The translations under genes were made by a program, and so were the position numbers. Positions 1 to 9,660 of a stretch of DNA of 64,000 nucleotides are shown here, one piece after another. Position 1 is the first letter of the stretch; each line of letters begins with the position of its first letter. Under the pieces are notes generated by a model, which did not search any database, was not told the origin of the DNA, and saw nothing but the letters and a program-made list of their open reading frames with translations. The stretch is from Flavobacterium praedii (GTDB taxonomy: Bacteria > Bacteroidota > Bacteroidia > Flavobacteriales > Flavobacteriaceae), in assembly GCF_026810365.1 (NCBI RefSeq), contig NZ_CP113948.1:1699001-1763000 (forward strand), written 5' to 3'.

Positions 1-1
1 C

Positions 2-517
2 TTTGAATTGACCAATAGTTTCCTTGATGCCGAAATGATTTTTTCGAAAAATTTGATTCAAGAGGTCAACGAGAAACTTTTTTATACTGAAGACTTTCCA
101 AAAATGATTGCTATAGTCGAAGATTTTTTAAAAGGTCAATTTTCGAAAATCAAAATAGAGAAACATAAGATCGATTCTATTTGCGATATTTTGTTGTCAA
201 ATAAAGAAAACATTTCCTTAGACTGGTTTGCTAAAGAATCCTGTTTGAGCATGCGACAATTGGAACGTAAATTCCAAGAACGAATGGGAGTCTCTCCAAA
301 ATATTACAACAAAGTAGTGCGTTTTGAAAATGCCTTTCGGATGAAAAATGCAAACCCCAATTTGGATTGGCTGAGTATTGCCATTCAATGTGGTTATTAT
401 GATTACCAGCATTTGGTCAAAGATTACAAATCATTTACCCAACAAACCCCCATTGAATTTCACTTATTGGATCTAAATTCACCAGAGCGAAAATTTGGTG
501 AAGCGGACACCTATTAA
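2..517 (+). CDS. AraC-family transcriptional regulator, C-terminal part
   Basis: The reading frame is open to the left edge of the window, so the start lies outside and about 171 residues are visible. The last 100 or so residues form an AraC-type DNA-binding domain with two helix-turn-helix units: the first around SLDWFAKESCLSMRQLERKF, the second around WLSIAIQCGYYDYQHLVKDY, followed by the usual F-x-x-x-P-x-x-F/H ending (TQQTPIEFH). An N-terminal ligand-sensing domain would be expected upstream. A cupin gene starts 76 bases downstream on the same strand, so the regulator may control it. The inducer cannot be told from sequence. Confidence 0.85.
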   Translation, partial: FELTNSFLDAEMIFSKNLIQEVNEKLFYTEDFPKMIAIVEDFLKGQFSKIKIEKHKIDSICDILLSNKENISLDWFAKESCLSMRQLERKFQERMGVSPKYYNKVVRFENAFRMKNANPNLDWLSIAIQCGYYDYQHLVKDYKSFTQQTPIEFHLLDLNSPERKFGEADTY

Positions 518-593
518 AATGTCGTTTTTTTACCAATACCAATTTTTATAATTATTACAATTTTGTATATCAATAACTTAAACAACTTTTAAG

Positions 594-1094
594 ATGCAAA
601 ATGTAATTAATAACCCAGCGAACATTGACCTAAAAAAAGGTTTTGTAGTAAAAACAAATGAAAGTCGATTTTCTGAAACTACCAAAATTGGAGGTGTAAA
701 TCCAAATGATATTAAAATTTCATCAAAAGACACTAGTGGAAATCTCAGCATGTTTGAATACCAAGGCAATGAAAAAGGAGGCCCACCATTGCACGTACAT
801 CCCTATCAAGACGAAGTGTTTTATATTCTAGAAGGAGACTATCTTTTTCAAATTGGGACCGAAAAATTCAGTTTAAAGCAAGGTGACACCATTTTTTTGC
901 CACGGCAAATTCCACATACATTCGCTCAACTTAGCGAAAAAGGTAAAATGGTATTCTTTTTTAATCCCGCTGGAAAAATGGAAGACTTTTTTAGAACTCT
1001 TGGAAATCTTCCTGGCCCTCCAACTCCTGAAGAAGGTGCCCAAATATTTGAATCACATGAAATGATTGTTGTAGGACCACCATTAGAGTATTGA
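594..1094 (+). CDS. Cupin-domain protein (166 aa)
   Basis: A single conserved beta-barrel cupin. Motif 1 is visible as PPLHVHPYQDEVFYILEG, with the two His and the Glu that normally bind a divalent metal, and motif 2 as LPRQIPHTFAQL with the third His. There is no signal peptide, so it is cytoplasmic. Small cupins of this kind include dioxygenases, isomerases and binding proteins, and the sequence alone does not choose between them. The gene follows an AraC regulator in the same direction and ends at a hairpin facing a convergent peptidase gene. Confidence 0.8.
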   Translation: MQNVINNPANIDLKKGFVVKTNESRFSETTKIGGVNPNDIKISSKDTSGNLSMFEYQGNEKGGPPLHVHPYQDEVFYILEGDYLFQIGTEKFSLKQGDTIFLPRQIPHTFAQLSEKGKMVFFFNPAGKMEDFFRTLGNLPGPPTPEEGAQIFESHEMIVVGPPLEY

Positions 1095-1122
1095 AAAGTA
1101 ACAAAACGTAGACTAAAACTTA

Positions 1123-1165
1123 AAACCCTTTACAAATGAATAGAAAAAATCATTTGAAAGGGTTT
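1123..1165. terminator. Hairpin between convergent cupin and M28 genes
   Basis: AAACCCTT and CAAATGA on the left pair with TCATTTG and AAGGGTTT on the right, with one bulged A and a ten-base A-rich loop. The T-tract is short on both sides, so termination efficiency is uncertain, but the site lies exactly between two convergent stop codons. Confidence 0.5.
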
Positions 1166-1193
1166 AGTAGCTTTTTAAAACAACAATTTAAAT

Positions 1194-2504
1194 TTACCTC
1201 AATTGAGCAGTATCAACTCTTGAAGGAGTATCTTTTCCGCTTATAATACTAGAAGAACTTATGGCAATTGCTTTAATAATTTCTGTCATATTGTTTATAT
1301 CGAGAGTGCCAATTTCGTCACTGGCTTTGTGGTAATTGGCTTCATTATCCATTTTTGAAGTAGAAATAGTGTGAGCAGGAACACCCAATTTTGCAAGCGT
1401 AGCATTATCCGATCTGTAAAATAATTCTTGTTCTGGATAAGGATCAGGATAAAATTTAAAAGCAGAGCCTTCTAAATTTTTCTGCAAAATGGCACCCATA
1501 TTTGTTTTTTCAAAACCAGTAATGTATGCTGAATTCTTTCCCCATTTGGATTCTGTTCCAATCATTTCTAGATTAAACATGGCGATAACTTGCTCAGGAG
1601 CTAATTGTTTAGAAAAATATTTAGCACCATAACCTCCTAATTCTTCGGCTACGAATGTTGTGAAAATGATAGTTCGCTCATTATTATTCTTCTTTTTAAA
1701 ATACTTGGCCAACATAATTACAGCTGTACTTCCTGCTGCATCATCATTGGCACCATTATAAATAGAATCGGTTGCATCATGTGGCACCCCTTCTTGTGGA
1801 GAACCTATTCCCAAATGGTCATAATGCCCAGAGAAAATTACATATTCATTCGGCTTACTTTTACCAGGCAAAACTCCAACTACATTATTCAACGGTTTTT
1901 TTGTGATGGTATTTTTAAGATCAATTGTAAATGTAGTAGCATCCGAAACTCCAAATACAAACAGAATCGTATTTTCACCAGGATTTGCAGTAATTCTATC
2001 AATCTGTTGAATATTAGGTAAAACATTTTTAAAAGATTCATCAACTAAGATCAATAGACTTTTGGTGCTGTTGTAATATTCATTGAATTTTTTACCAATG
2101 TTATCGCCTTTATTGATACTAACAACAGTAATATCGCTCTTTTCGGTCAACGAAACTTCGGGCTGATAAGAGAAAGTTACAACCTGATTATTAAATATTT
2201 CCTCACCATTAATTGTAATTTTTGATGAAACTGCTTTGGAAACCGTCATTGAAAACTCTTGTCTAAAATTGGTTGCTCCATTAAAAGGTTGCAATCCAAT
2301 TCCTTTAAATTCGGATTCTATAAAGGCTGAAGCTTTGTCAATCCCAGGAGTAAAGGTTCTTCTGCCTTGCATATCATCTGCAGACAGTACCGTTTCTATT
2401 CGCGTTGCTTCTTTTGGAGTAATTAATTTATCTATGCTTTGACCTACAACAGTAAACTGAATCGACAAACTAAGAACAAGAAAACCTAATGCTTTTTTTT
2501 TCAT
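1194..2504 (-). CDS. Secreted M28-family zinc aminopeptidase
   Basis: 436 residues starting with a Sec signal peptide (KKKALGFLVLSLSIQFTVVGQ). Residues 20-200 are a variable domain. The C-terminal half is an M28 peptidase with the co-catalytic zinc signature: SGHYDHLG, NGANDDAAGSTAV and TFVAEELGGYGAKYF, then late His residues including PAHTIST. Family members remove N-terminal amino acids or cleave short peptides in the periplasm or outside. The gene stands alone, separated from cobA by about 130 bases. A second, shorter M28 enzyme is encoded at 16730-17746. Substrate is unknown. Confidence 0.85.
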   Translation of the reverse strand: MKKKALGFLVLSLSIQFTVVGQSIDKLITPKEATRIETVLSADDMQGRRTFTPGIDKASAFIESEFKGIGLQPFNGATNFRQEFSMTVSKAVSSKITINGEEIFNNQVVTFSYQPEVSLTEKSDITVVSINKGDNIGKKFNEYYNSTKSLLILVDESFKNVLPNIQQIDRITANPGENTILFVFGVSDATTFTIDLKNTITKKPLNNVVGVLPGKSKPNEYVIFSGHYDHLGIGSPQEGVPHDATDSIYNGANDDAAGSTAVIMLAKYFKKKNNNERTIIFTTFVAEELGGYGAKYFSKQLAPEQVIAMFNLEMIGTESKWGKNSAYITGFEKTNMGAILQKNLEGSAFKFYPDPYPEQELFYRSDNATLAKLGVPAHTISTSKMDNEANYHKASDEIGTLDINNMTEIIKAIAISSSSIISGKDTPSRVDTAQLR

Positions 2505-2633
2505 ATTTTCGTTATATTAAAAACTATATATTGAGTAAGACAAAATTTCAATCATTTTGTTACACCTTAAATATAGCATTAATTTAAGAAATGGTAATCA
2601 ATATAATGAAACAAATTGGCAGAGTGTGAATTT

Positions 2634-3476
2634 CTAAAGTTCATCTTTTCTTTTTACAACCGCAAAATCAAAACTATCCAGATTTTGCAATATAAATTCA
2701 TCTTCTAAAAAAGATTCCTTAGACAATTCATTTTTTAAATATGAAGTTAGTTTTGAAATAGAATGAACCACTTCACCAATGATGATAATTGCTGGAGAAG
2801 CCAATTCATTGTCTTTTACCAATTGTGAAATTGTACTAATAGTTCCAATTACTTTTTTCTCCGTATTTTTTGTTCCATTTTGAATAATAGCAATAGGCAA
2901 ATCATCGGTTCGATTACTTTGATACAGAGAAACAATTTCGTCCAGTTTGTTCATTCCCATCAAAATCACAACAGTGGCTGAAGATTTAGAAGCCAAAGCA
3001 ACATCCTTGGACAATTTATGATCCGAAGTTGTTCCGGTGATTACCCAGAAACTTTCGGCAATTTTACGTTGGGTTAAACTTATCCCATTAGATGCTGGCA
3101 CTCCCAAAGCAGAGGATATTCCAGGAACAATGGCCGTTTCTATCCCAAATCGTTGTGCAAAATCAATTTCTTCACTACCTCTTCCAAAAACAAAAGGGTC
3201 TCCCCCTTTTAAGCGAACTACATGTCCATACTTTTGAGCCATCGATACAATTAAGTCATTAATTTGGTCTTGAGAATAGGCATGACAGCCAAAACGTTTC
3301 CCTACAAAGACAATTTCAGCCTGATTGGCATATTTTAGGAATTCTTCATTGACTAAAGCATCGTACAATACAACATTTGCATTTTCAAGTGCTTTTATAG
3401 CTTTCAAAGTAATTAATTCTGAATCTCCAGGACCCGCTCCTACTATTGTTAATTTTGGCTTATTTACTTGTTTCAT
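2634..3476 (-). CDS. cobA: Uroporphyrinogen-III C-methyltransferase
   Basis: 280 residues with the SAM-dependent tetrapyrrole methylase fold: GAGPGDSELITLKA near the N-terminus, VRLKGGDPFVFGRG around residue 87, and GISSALGVPA in the middle. It methylates uroporphyrinogen III at C2 and C7 to give precorrin-2, the branch towards sirohaem and cobalamin. The length fits the stand-alone SUMT form, without the CysG dehydrogenase/ferrochelatase part. No nitrite or sulfite reductase gene is adjacent in this window. A TAnnTTTG box lies about 40 bases upstream of the start. Confidence 0.9.
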   Translation of the reverse strand: MKQVNKPKLTIVGAGPGDSELITLKAIKALENANVVLYDALVNEEFLKYANQAEIVFVGKRFGCHAYSQDQINDLIVSMAQKYGHVVRLKGGDPFVFGRGSEEIDFAQRFGIETAIVPGISSALGVPASNGISLTQRKIAESFWVITGTTSDHKLSKDVALASKSSATVVILMGMNKLDEIVSLYQSNRTDDLPIAIIQNGTKNTEKKVIGTISTISQLVKDNELASPAIIIIGEVVHSISKLTSYLKNELSKESFLEDEFILQNLDSFDFAVVKRKDEL

Positions 3477-3514
3477 ATTAGCAATAAAAGTTACTTAAGT
3501 ATTTTTACTTACGA

Positions 3515-3522
3515 CAAATATA
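3515..3522 (-). promoter_or_regulatory. -7 promoter element for cobA
   Basis: On the minus strand the sequence reads TATATTTG, an exact match to the Bacteroidota -7 consensus TAnnTTTG, about 40 bases upstream of the cobA ATG. A matching -33 TTG box was not obvious. Confidence 0.45.
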
Positions 3523-3773
3523 AGTATTATTTTTATTTAAAATATTATTTTAAGTCAAAATTTAAAGACATACTATTGAATGAAATATTTATTAAAGTTT
3601 TAAAAAATTAAATTTAAAAATAATGTTAAATAATTCAAAAATCTTAAAAACCACAGACCAAAGATAGTAATGAATGTGAAAATTAACTTTATTTTCCTTT
3701 TTTTACAGTTAAATTAAACTAAATTATAGCTTATTTTAGTCATATATTACTTTTCTGTCAAATATTTTAATAC

Positions 3774-3781
3774 TAAATTTG
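3774..3781 (+). promoter_or_regulatory. Candidate -7 element for the susCD operon
   Basis: TAAATTTG fits TAnnTTTG. It lies in the roughly 475-base very AT-rich gap between cobA and susC and would leave a leader of about 165 bases. No clear -33 box was seen and no other gene or RNA was recognised in this gap. Confidence 0.3.
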
Positions 3782-3951
3782 TATTAATTTATTATTTTTT
3801 AAGCATATTTATCAAATATAACACATTTACACCGTGTTTAAAATAAATTATTCGCAATTATTAAGCAATAAAAAGATTTTTTATAAAATAATATTTTTTA
3901 TTTAACAAAATATTGTGATATTTGACCCAACTAATCATAAAAAATCTAAAC

Positions 3952-6951
3952 ATGAAAATTAATTTTAAGTATTTTTTCGGCCTTTTATTTGTGCTTTTTG
4001 TACAAATAGCAAGTGCTCAAGAAATTAAAGTGACCGGAAAGGTTACGGACCAAGCTGGAATTCCAATTCCTGGAGCAAACGTTTTAATAAAAGGAACCAA
4101 ATCAAGTGTTGAAACTGGATTTGATGGAGAATTTACTTTAGACGCCAAAAAAGGAGACAAACTTATTGTAACTTTCATTGGTATGAAAACTGTTGAAGTA
4201 GCTGCTGCTTCTACAATAACTGTAAAATTGGCAAATGCTACAAATGAATTAGAATCTGTTCTTGTAGTAGGATATGGTACTTCTACAAAAAAGAAATCAA
4301 CTGATGCAATTGTTAGAGTTACAGCCAAAGACATTCAACAAGTCCCTGTAGCGAATGTTCAAAACGCATTGGTTGGTAAATTAGCTGGGGTACAAATTAC
4401 TCAAACCAACGGTAAAGTAGAGGGCGGTGTAAGTATAAGAGTTAGAGGCGCTGCTAGTATAAGTGCTGGATCAGAACCGTTATATGTTTTGGATGGTATG
4501 CCTTTGATTACTTCAGACGAATCCAGCAATGGAGCACCAACAAATCCTTTATTAACTTTGAGCCCGAGTGAAATCGAATCCATAGATGTATTAAAAGATG
4601 CATCATCGGCAGCAATTTACGGAGCACGTGGAGCAAACGGTGTTGTAATTATTACCACTAAAAAAGGAAAAACAGGAAAAGGCACTTTTTCTGTCAATCT
4701 ATCACAAGGTGTAAGCCAAGCAACACACAAAAGAAAATGGCTAAATGCAGCACAATATATTGAATTATTTAGTGAAGCTGCTATAAACGGTGCAGATGGA
4801 GATGGAACTGGTGACATTACAGATGTAACAGATGAATTTGATTATTTAGCCCAAGGAACAGATTGGAAAAATGGTGAAGTTGATACTAATTGGCAAGATC
4901 TTGCTTTTCAAAATGGAACAACTACAGATGCCGATTTTTCAGTTTCTGGTGGTGATGCAAAAACAAAATATTTCTTTTCGGCAGCCTACAACAATACCAA
5001 AGGAATTATTGTAACCAATGCATTAGAAAGAATTACTGCAAGAACCAATATCTCACATCAAGTCTCTAATAATTTTACTGCAGGTATGAATTTAAGCTTT
5101 TCAAGAGCTCAAATTGATCGAGTCCAAGATGACAATGCATTTGTAACTCCATTACAAGCTGTTGCTCAATCTCCTTTATCTCCTGCACGATTAGCTGATG
5201 GAACAGCGAATCCAAATACAGAATATGCAAACTTTTTGTTAGCAATAGACAACTCTTATTGGAAAACATTAGTTAGAAGAGTAACAGGAAAAGTATTTGG
5301 AGAGTTAAAAATTGTACCGTCGTTAAAATTTAACTCAGATTTTGCATACGATTTAATGTCCCAAACAGAAGATAGTTGGACAGGAAGTAAAGCACCTTTT
5401 CAATCAACAGATGGAGAAGTATTCGCTTCATCAGTAAATAATGAATCTTATATTTTTAGTAATTATTTGACATTTGACAAGACTTTTTCTGAAAAACACA
5501 CTATTAATATAGTTGCAGGTACTGAGTTTAACAAATACAATCGTAGATACCAAGATGTAACAGGAATAGGTTTTCCAAATGATTCCTTTCAGACAGTTGA
5601 TGGTGCTGCAGAAATATTAAATGGTGCAGGAAGTGAAACAGACTATACTTTTGTATCCCTTTTTGGAAGATTCAACTATTCATTTGACAATAAATATTTG
5701 TTTAAAGCAAGTATTCGTAGAGATGGATCTTCTCGTTTTGGAAAAAATGAAAGATATGGAATATTTCCAGCTTTTTCTGCTGGATGGATTATGTCACAAG
5801 AAAATTTCCTAAAAGACAATGAAATTGTATCCTTTTTAAAACTAAAAGGTAGCTGGGGACAATTAGGAAATGCTGAAATTGGAAATTTTGCATCTCGTCA
5901 ATTATACGCACAAAATTCATACAATCTTAAAACCGGACTTTCTTTTACTCAGGCAGGAAATGATGACCTTACATGGGAGAAATCAAGCCAAGTTGATTTA
6001 GGAGTTGAAATTGGTTTTTTAAATCGATTTAATATAGACGCTGATTATTATAACAAAAAAACAAATGATTTACTTTTTCAATTACCTATTCCAATCAGTT
6101 CAGGTACATCAACAGTTAATGAAAATATCGGAGATATACAAAGTTCAGGATTTGAGTTTACTTTAAATTCTAAAAATATTGACAACGATAATTTCAAATG
6201 GAATACAAGTTTCAATATAACAACAAACAAAACGGAAGTTATAGCATTAGCTAATAACAAAGATGTTGTTGGGGCTTATACCATAAATAGAGTTGGCGAA
6301 AATGTATCTGCATTCTATTTAAAGGAATACGCAGGTGTAGACCCTGCAAATGGAGATGCATTATACATCAAAAACACTGTTAATTCAGATGGAACTATTG
6401 ACAGAAGTACAACAAATGATTATTCTGAAGCACAAAGAGTAGTAACTGGAAACCCATTTCCAGAATTAATGGCTGGTCTAACCAATGTTCTTAATTACAA
6501 AAACTTCGATCTTTCTTTCACTTTTCAAGGAGAATGGGGCGCAAGTATCTACAATTCTGCAGGAAAATATCAATCGGTAAATGCAGATTATTTTGACAAT
6601 CAAACCTTAGATCAATTGGACCGTTGGCAAAAACCAGGAGATATCACAAATGTACCTCAAGCTAGATTTGGTGGGGGGAATGGAGCAGGAGAATCAACAC
6701 GTTTTCTAGATAGTGCTGATTTCATTCGATTAAGAAATCTTACATTAGGATATACTTTACCAACTCAAGCACTTAAAGAAACAGGCTTAAGTTCTGTAAG
6801 ATTATACTTCACAGGGGTTAACTTATTAACTTTTACTGATTACAAAGGATACGACCCTGAAGCAAGAAGAGACGATCAAGGAGTTGGTGAAGAATTCTAC
6901 TCTGCACCGCCTGCTAAAACAATGGCATTAGGTGTAAATATTAATTTTTAA
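3952..6951 (+). CDS. SusC/RagA-family TonB-linked outer-membrane protein
   Basis: The ATG at 3952 is preferred over an in-frame TTG at 3922 because a clean signal peptide begins there (MKINFKYFFGLLFVLFVQIA, cleaved after SAQ). The 999-residue product then has a carboxypeptidase-regulatory-like domain (about residues 26-95, VTGKVTDQAGIPIPGANVLI), a TonB-box-like stretch ESVLVVGYGT, a plug with NVQNALVGKLAGVQI, and a 22-strand-type barrel to the C-terminus. SusC proteins import oligosaccharides or peptides with a SusD lid. The partner susD follows after 10 bases. No glycoside hydrolase is nearby. The nearest catabolic genes act on arginine and peptides. Confidence 0.93.
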   Translation: MKINFKYFFGLLFVLFVQIASAQEIKVTGKVTDQAGIPIPGANVLIKGTKSSVETGFDGEFTLDAKKGDKLIVTFIGMKTVEVAAASTITVKLANATNELESVLVVGYGTSTKKKSTDAIVRVTAKDIQQVPVANVQNALVGKLAGVQITQTNGKVEGGVSIRVRGAASISAGSEPLYVLDGMPLITSDESSNGAPTNPLLTLSPSEIESIDVLKDASSAAIYGARGANGVVIITTKKGKTGKGTFSVNLSQGVSQATHKRKWLNAAQYIELFSEAAINGADGDGTGDITDVTDEFDYLAQGTDWKNGEVDTNWQDLAFQNGTTTDADFSVSGGDAKTKYFFSAAYNNTKGIIVTNALERITARTNISHQVSNNFTAGMNLSFSRAQIDRVQDDNAFVTPLQAVAQSPLSPARLADGTANPNTEYANFLLAIDNSYWKTLVRRVTGKVFGELKIVPSLKFNSDFAYDLMSQTEDSWTGSKAPFQSTDGEVFASSVNNESYIFSNYLTFDKTFSEKHTINIVAGTEFNKYNRRYQDVTGIGFPNDSFQTVDGAAEILNGAGSETDYTFVSLFGRFNYSFDNKYLFKASIRRDGSSRFGKNERYGIFPAFSAGWIMSQENFLKDNEIVSFLKLKGSWGQLGNAEIGNFASRQLYAQNSYNLKTGLSFTQAGNDDLTWEKSSQVDLGVEIGFLNRFNIDADYYNKKTNDLLFQLPIPISSGTSTVNENIGDIQSSGFEFTLNSKNIDNDNFKWNTSFNITTNKTEVIALANNKDVVGAYTINRVGENVSAFYLKEYAGVDPANGDALYIKNTVNSDGTIDRSTTNDYSEAQRVVTGNPFPELMAGLTNVLNYKNFDLSFTFQGEWGASIYNSAGKYQSVNADYFDNQTLDQLDRWQKPGDITNVPQARFGGGNGAGESTRFLDSADFIRLRNLTLGYTLPTQALKETGLSSVRLYFTGVNLLTFTDYKGYDPEARRDDQGVGEEFYSAPPAKTMALGVNINF

Positions 6952-6961
6952 ATTTAAAAAA

Positions 6962-8323
6962 ATGAAAACAAATAAATTAATCCTATTTATAATTCTAGCT
7001 TCATTTTTTGTAAGTTGTGAAAATGAATTAGAAATTGAACCTAAAAATTCAAAAGACGCAGTAGAGATATTAAAAACCGAAGCAGGTATAATTAATATTT
7101 TAAACGGAACATATGCTCAAGCAGCTGCAGGTAGTGGCTACGGCGGAAGAATATCAATTGTTTCTGATTTATTAGCTCAAACAGGAAAATCATCTTCTGA
7201 ATGGAGATTTAGAGGTACAACTGGAAGCTTAAGAAATATATTCACAAAATCTATATTGGTAGACAATACTGCTGTAGAAGACATCTATACTAATAGTTAT
7301 GCTATCATTAACAGCACTAACACGGTAATTGAGAATATAGATAAAGTAACCGATACAAATTTGCAAACTAGAATGATTGCAGAAGCAAAATTCCTTCGTT
7401 CATTAGTTTATTTCGACTTAGTACGATTGTTTGCCAAACCCTATATTGCAGGATCTATAAACAATCAATTGGGGGTTGTTATTAGATCAAAAGCGATATA
7501 TGATTATAAAGCAGATTTATCTAAAGAAAGAAGTACTGTAGAAGAAGTTTATGCATTAATCATTTCTGATTTGAAAGATGCATATGCAAATCTACCTGAT
7601 ACAAATAGTTATTATGCTGACAAATATGCTGCTCAAGCAATTTTAGCTAGAGTTTATTTGCAACAAGGAAACTATGCCGAAGCAAGAGATGCTGCAAATG
7701 ATGTGATTTTAAATAGTGGAAATGAATTAATGAAAAAATATTCTCAAGCTTTTAATCATGACACTGATCAATTAGAAGATGTATTTGCTATCCAAATGAC
7801 TAAACAATCTGGTTCAAATCAATTAGTTAATTCTTATGCTTCTGAAGTAAACGGAGGTCGCGGGGGTGATATTGTAATCAATTCAGCATACATCAATAAA
7901 TTTGAGACAAACGACGAAAGAGGTAGTTTTGTATATATAAATCCAGTTAATAATCGAAGACTTAGTTCTAAATACACAAGTGAATTTGGAGACGTTCCTT
8001 TAGTTCGTTTAGCTGAAATGTATTTAATTCGTGCAGAATCTAATTTCAGAGAAGGAACTGCTGTTGGTGATACCTACACAAATGACATCAATTTGTTAAG
8101 AAACAGAGCCAAAGCAACTCCATTTGCAAATCCAACTCTAACTGATATTTTAAGAGAACGCGAACTTGAATTAGGAATGGAAGGGTTTAGAATACATGAC
8201 ATCAAAAGAACAAAAGGATCTATTTCAGCTTCTTTACCTTGGGATTCTGATCTATTGGTTTTCCCTATTCCACTGTATGAAACCAATACTAATAAATTAA
8301 TAACTCAAAATCCTGGATATTAA
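6962..8323 (+). CDS. SusD/RagB-family nutrient-binding lipoprotein
   Basis: 453 residues with a lipoprotein signal peptide ending in FFVSC, followed by ENELEIEP. The SusD features are the early segment ILNGTYAQAA, the helical TPR-like core with AEAKFLRSLVYFDLVRLF, AQAILARVYLQQGNYAEARD, and the C-terminal LVRLAEMYLIRAES, RERELELGMEGFR and FPIP motifs. It forms the surface lid of the SusC channel encoded 10 bases upstream. The ligand is not evident from the sequence. The operon ends at a strong hairpin. Confidence 0.93.
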   Translation: MKTNKLILFIILASFFVSCENELEIEPKNSKDAVEILKTEAGIINILNGTYAQAAAGSGYGGRISIVSDLLAQTGKSSSEWRFRGTTGSLRNIFTKSILVDNTAVEDIYTNSYAIINSTNTVIENIDKVTDTNLQTRMIAEAKFLRSLVYFDLVRLFAKPYIAGSINNQLGVVIRSKAIYDYKADLSKERSTVEEVYALIISDLKDAYANLPDTNSYYADKYAAQAILARVYLQQGNYAEARDAANDVILNSGNELMKKYSQAFNHDTDQLEDVFAIQMTKQSGSNQLVNSYASEVNGGRGGDIVINSAYINKFETNDERGSFVYINPVNNRRLSSKYTSEFGDVPLVRLAEMYLIRAESNFREGTAVGDTYTNDINLLRNRAKATPFANPTLTDILRERELELGMEGFRIHDIKRTKGSISASLPWDSDLLVFPIPLYETNTNKLITQNPGY

Positions 8324-8346
8324 TAACTTTTATTCTTGATTAAACT

Positions 8347-8379
8347 AAACCATCCGCCTCATCGGATGGTTTTTTTTTT
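8347..8379 (+). terminator. Rho-independent terminator of susCD
   Basis: A perfect 10-bp stem (AAACCATCCG pairing with CGGATGGTTT), a six-base loop and a run of T on the plus strand, 23 bases after the susD stop codon. Confidence 0.9.
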
Positions 8380-8546
8380 ATTACTCAAGTACAAATGACC
8401 ACCAATAAAGTGTTTAAAGATCTACATGAGCTTTTAAAGCATCTATTCATTAGTCCTTATATAAATTTAAAATCATTTATAATTGGATTTATTAATCATA
8501 AATAATATAAAACCCGATGTACATATTTCAAAACTATAGTTAAAAC

Positions 8547-8585
8547 AAAAAAAGCCTAAAAACAAAAATATGTTTTCAGGCTTTT
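8547..8585 (-). terminator. Terminator of the rocD-rocF operon
   Basis: AAAGCCTAAAAAC pairs with GTTTTCAGGCTTT with one mismatch. Read on the minus strand the hairpin is followed by a run of seven T. It lies about 40 bases after the rocF stop. The gap between the two terminators (8380-8546) shows no gene. Confidence 0.8.
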
Positions 8586-8621
8586 AACCAAATTCAAAAT
8601 ATGTATAACCAAACTAACTTA

Positions 8622-9584
8622 TTACTCAATAGGCAAAACTAAATTTACCGTTATGGCTTCTAAAACCTGAAATGCGGTTTCTGCCATTTTATTCCCTTTG
8701 GTATCCAAAAGTGGATTTACTTCAACCACTTCAAAACAAACCACTTTTTTGGATCGAATAATTTGATTAATGATTTCAATAATCTCATATTGATCAAACC
8801 CTCGAGAAACGGGAGTTCCTGTTCCAAATGAAATTAAATCACAATCCATAGAATCGACATCAAAAGAAACATACAAAACATCACAATGTGATAATTTTGC
8901 CAAGGCTTCATCTACACAAATCTCTAAACCTCTAAAACGAATTTCATCTACTTTGTAATTACGGATTTTCAATCTTTCAATCTGTCTGTCTTCTGCTTCT
9001 TCTGTATCGCGAACACCAAAATAAATCAAGTTTTCAGGCAAAACTTTAGCGCCTTCAATACCAATATTCTTCATTTCGTTCCAATGTTCCTGAGTGTCTA
9101 CAGCAACAGCATTTACTTGACAATCCAAATTATCATCTGCAAGCGCTGCCGCCAATGGCATACCGTGAATATTACCTGATGGCGTTGTATAAGGCGAATG
9201 CAAATCGGCATGGGCATCTATCCATATTACACCAACAGTTTGATTTGGATAAGCTGCTTTTACTCCGCTTATAGTTCCTAAAGCCGAAGAATGATCTCCT
9301 GACAGAACTATTGGAAAATAATTAGTATTCAAGTTTTTTTTGACCGAATTACTCACACGTGTACATTGTTCTACAACATGTTCAATTCTTTTGGCTACAG
9401 AACTACGGTATTTGTCATATATGGATTCGTTATGCGTTTTAACATCTTCAAATTCATATTCATTAAAATATTCACTATTTTTATTAATCGCTGCTATTTC
9501 AATGGCATCAATCCCTAAATCCGAGCCTCTGGTTCCAGCTCCGATATCGGATCTGTTTTTTATTATTTTAATAGCTTTTTGCAT
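8622..9584 (-). CDS. rocF: Arginase (arginase/agmatinase superfamily)
   Basis: 320 residues with the binuclear manganese site: GDHS (His98), DAHAD (Asp123, His125, Asp127) and SFDVDSMD (Asp242, Asp244). The loop SGNIHGMPLA matches the SGNxHGMP pattern of true arginases, rather than agmatinases or formiminoglutamases. It hydrolyses arginine to ornithine and urea in the cytoplasm. It is the second gene after rocD on the minus strand, 73 bases apart, so the two form an arginine to ornithine to glutamate-semialdehyde operon. No urease gene is visible in the window. A formimidoylglutamase function is a less likely alternative. Confidence 0.85.
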   Translation of the reverse strand: MQKAIKIIKNRSDIGAGTRGSDLGIDAIEIAAINKNSEYFNEYEFEDVKTHNESIYDKYRSSVAKRIEHVVEQCTRVSNSVKKNLNTNYFPIVLSGDHSSALGTISGVKAAYPNQTVGVIWIDAHADLHSPYTTPSGNIHGMPLAAALADDNLDCQVNAVAVDTQEHWNEMKNIGIEGAKVLPENLIYFGVRDTEEAEDRQIERLKIRNYKVDEIRFRGLEICVDEALAKLSHCDVLYVSFDVDSMDCDLISFGTGTPVSRGFDQYEIIEIINQIIRSKKVVCFEVVEVNPLLDTKGNKMAETAFQVLEAITVNLVLPIE

Positions 9585-9624
9585 GGATACTATTTTTGAC
9601 TATTAGAGCATTAGACTTTACAAA

Positions 9625-9660
9625 CTTAGAATCTCAGAATCTTAGAATCTCAGAATCTTA
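9625..9660. repeat. 16-bp tandem repeat at the rocD stop codon
   Basis: Two perfect copies of CTTAGAATCTCAGAAT plus the first four bases of a third fill the rocD-rocF spacer. The last bases, TTA at 9658-9660, are the rocD stop codon on the minus strand. Confidence 0.85.

Noticed and set aside
3482..3951. Riboswitch before susC or cobA
   Set aside because: The gap is A/T-rich and shows no cobalamin-box-like or other structured RNA signature by eye.
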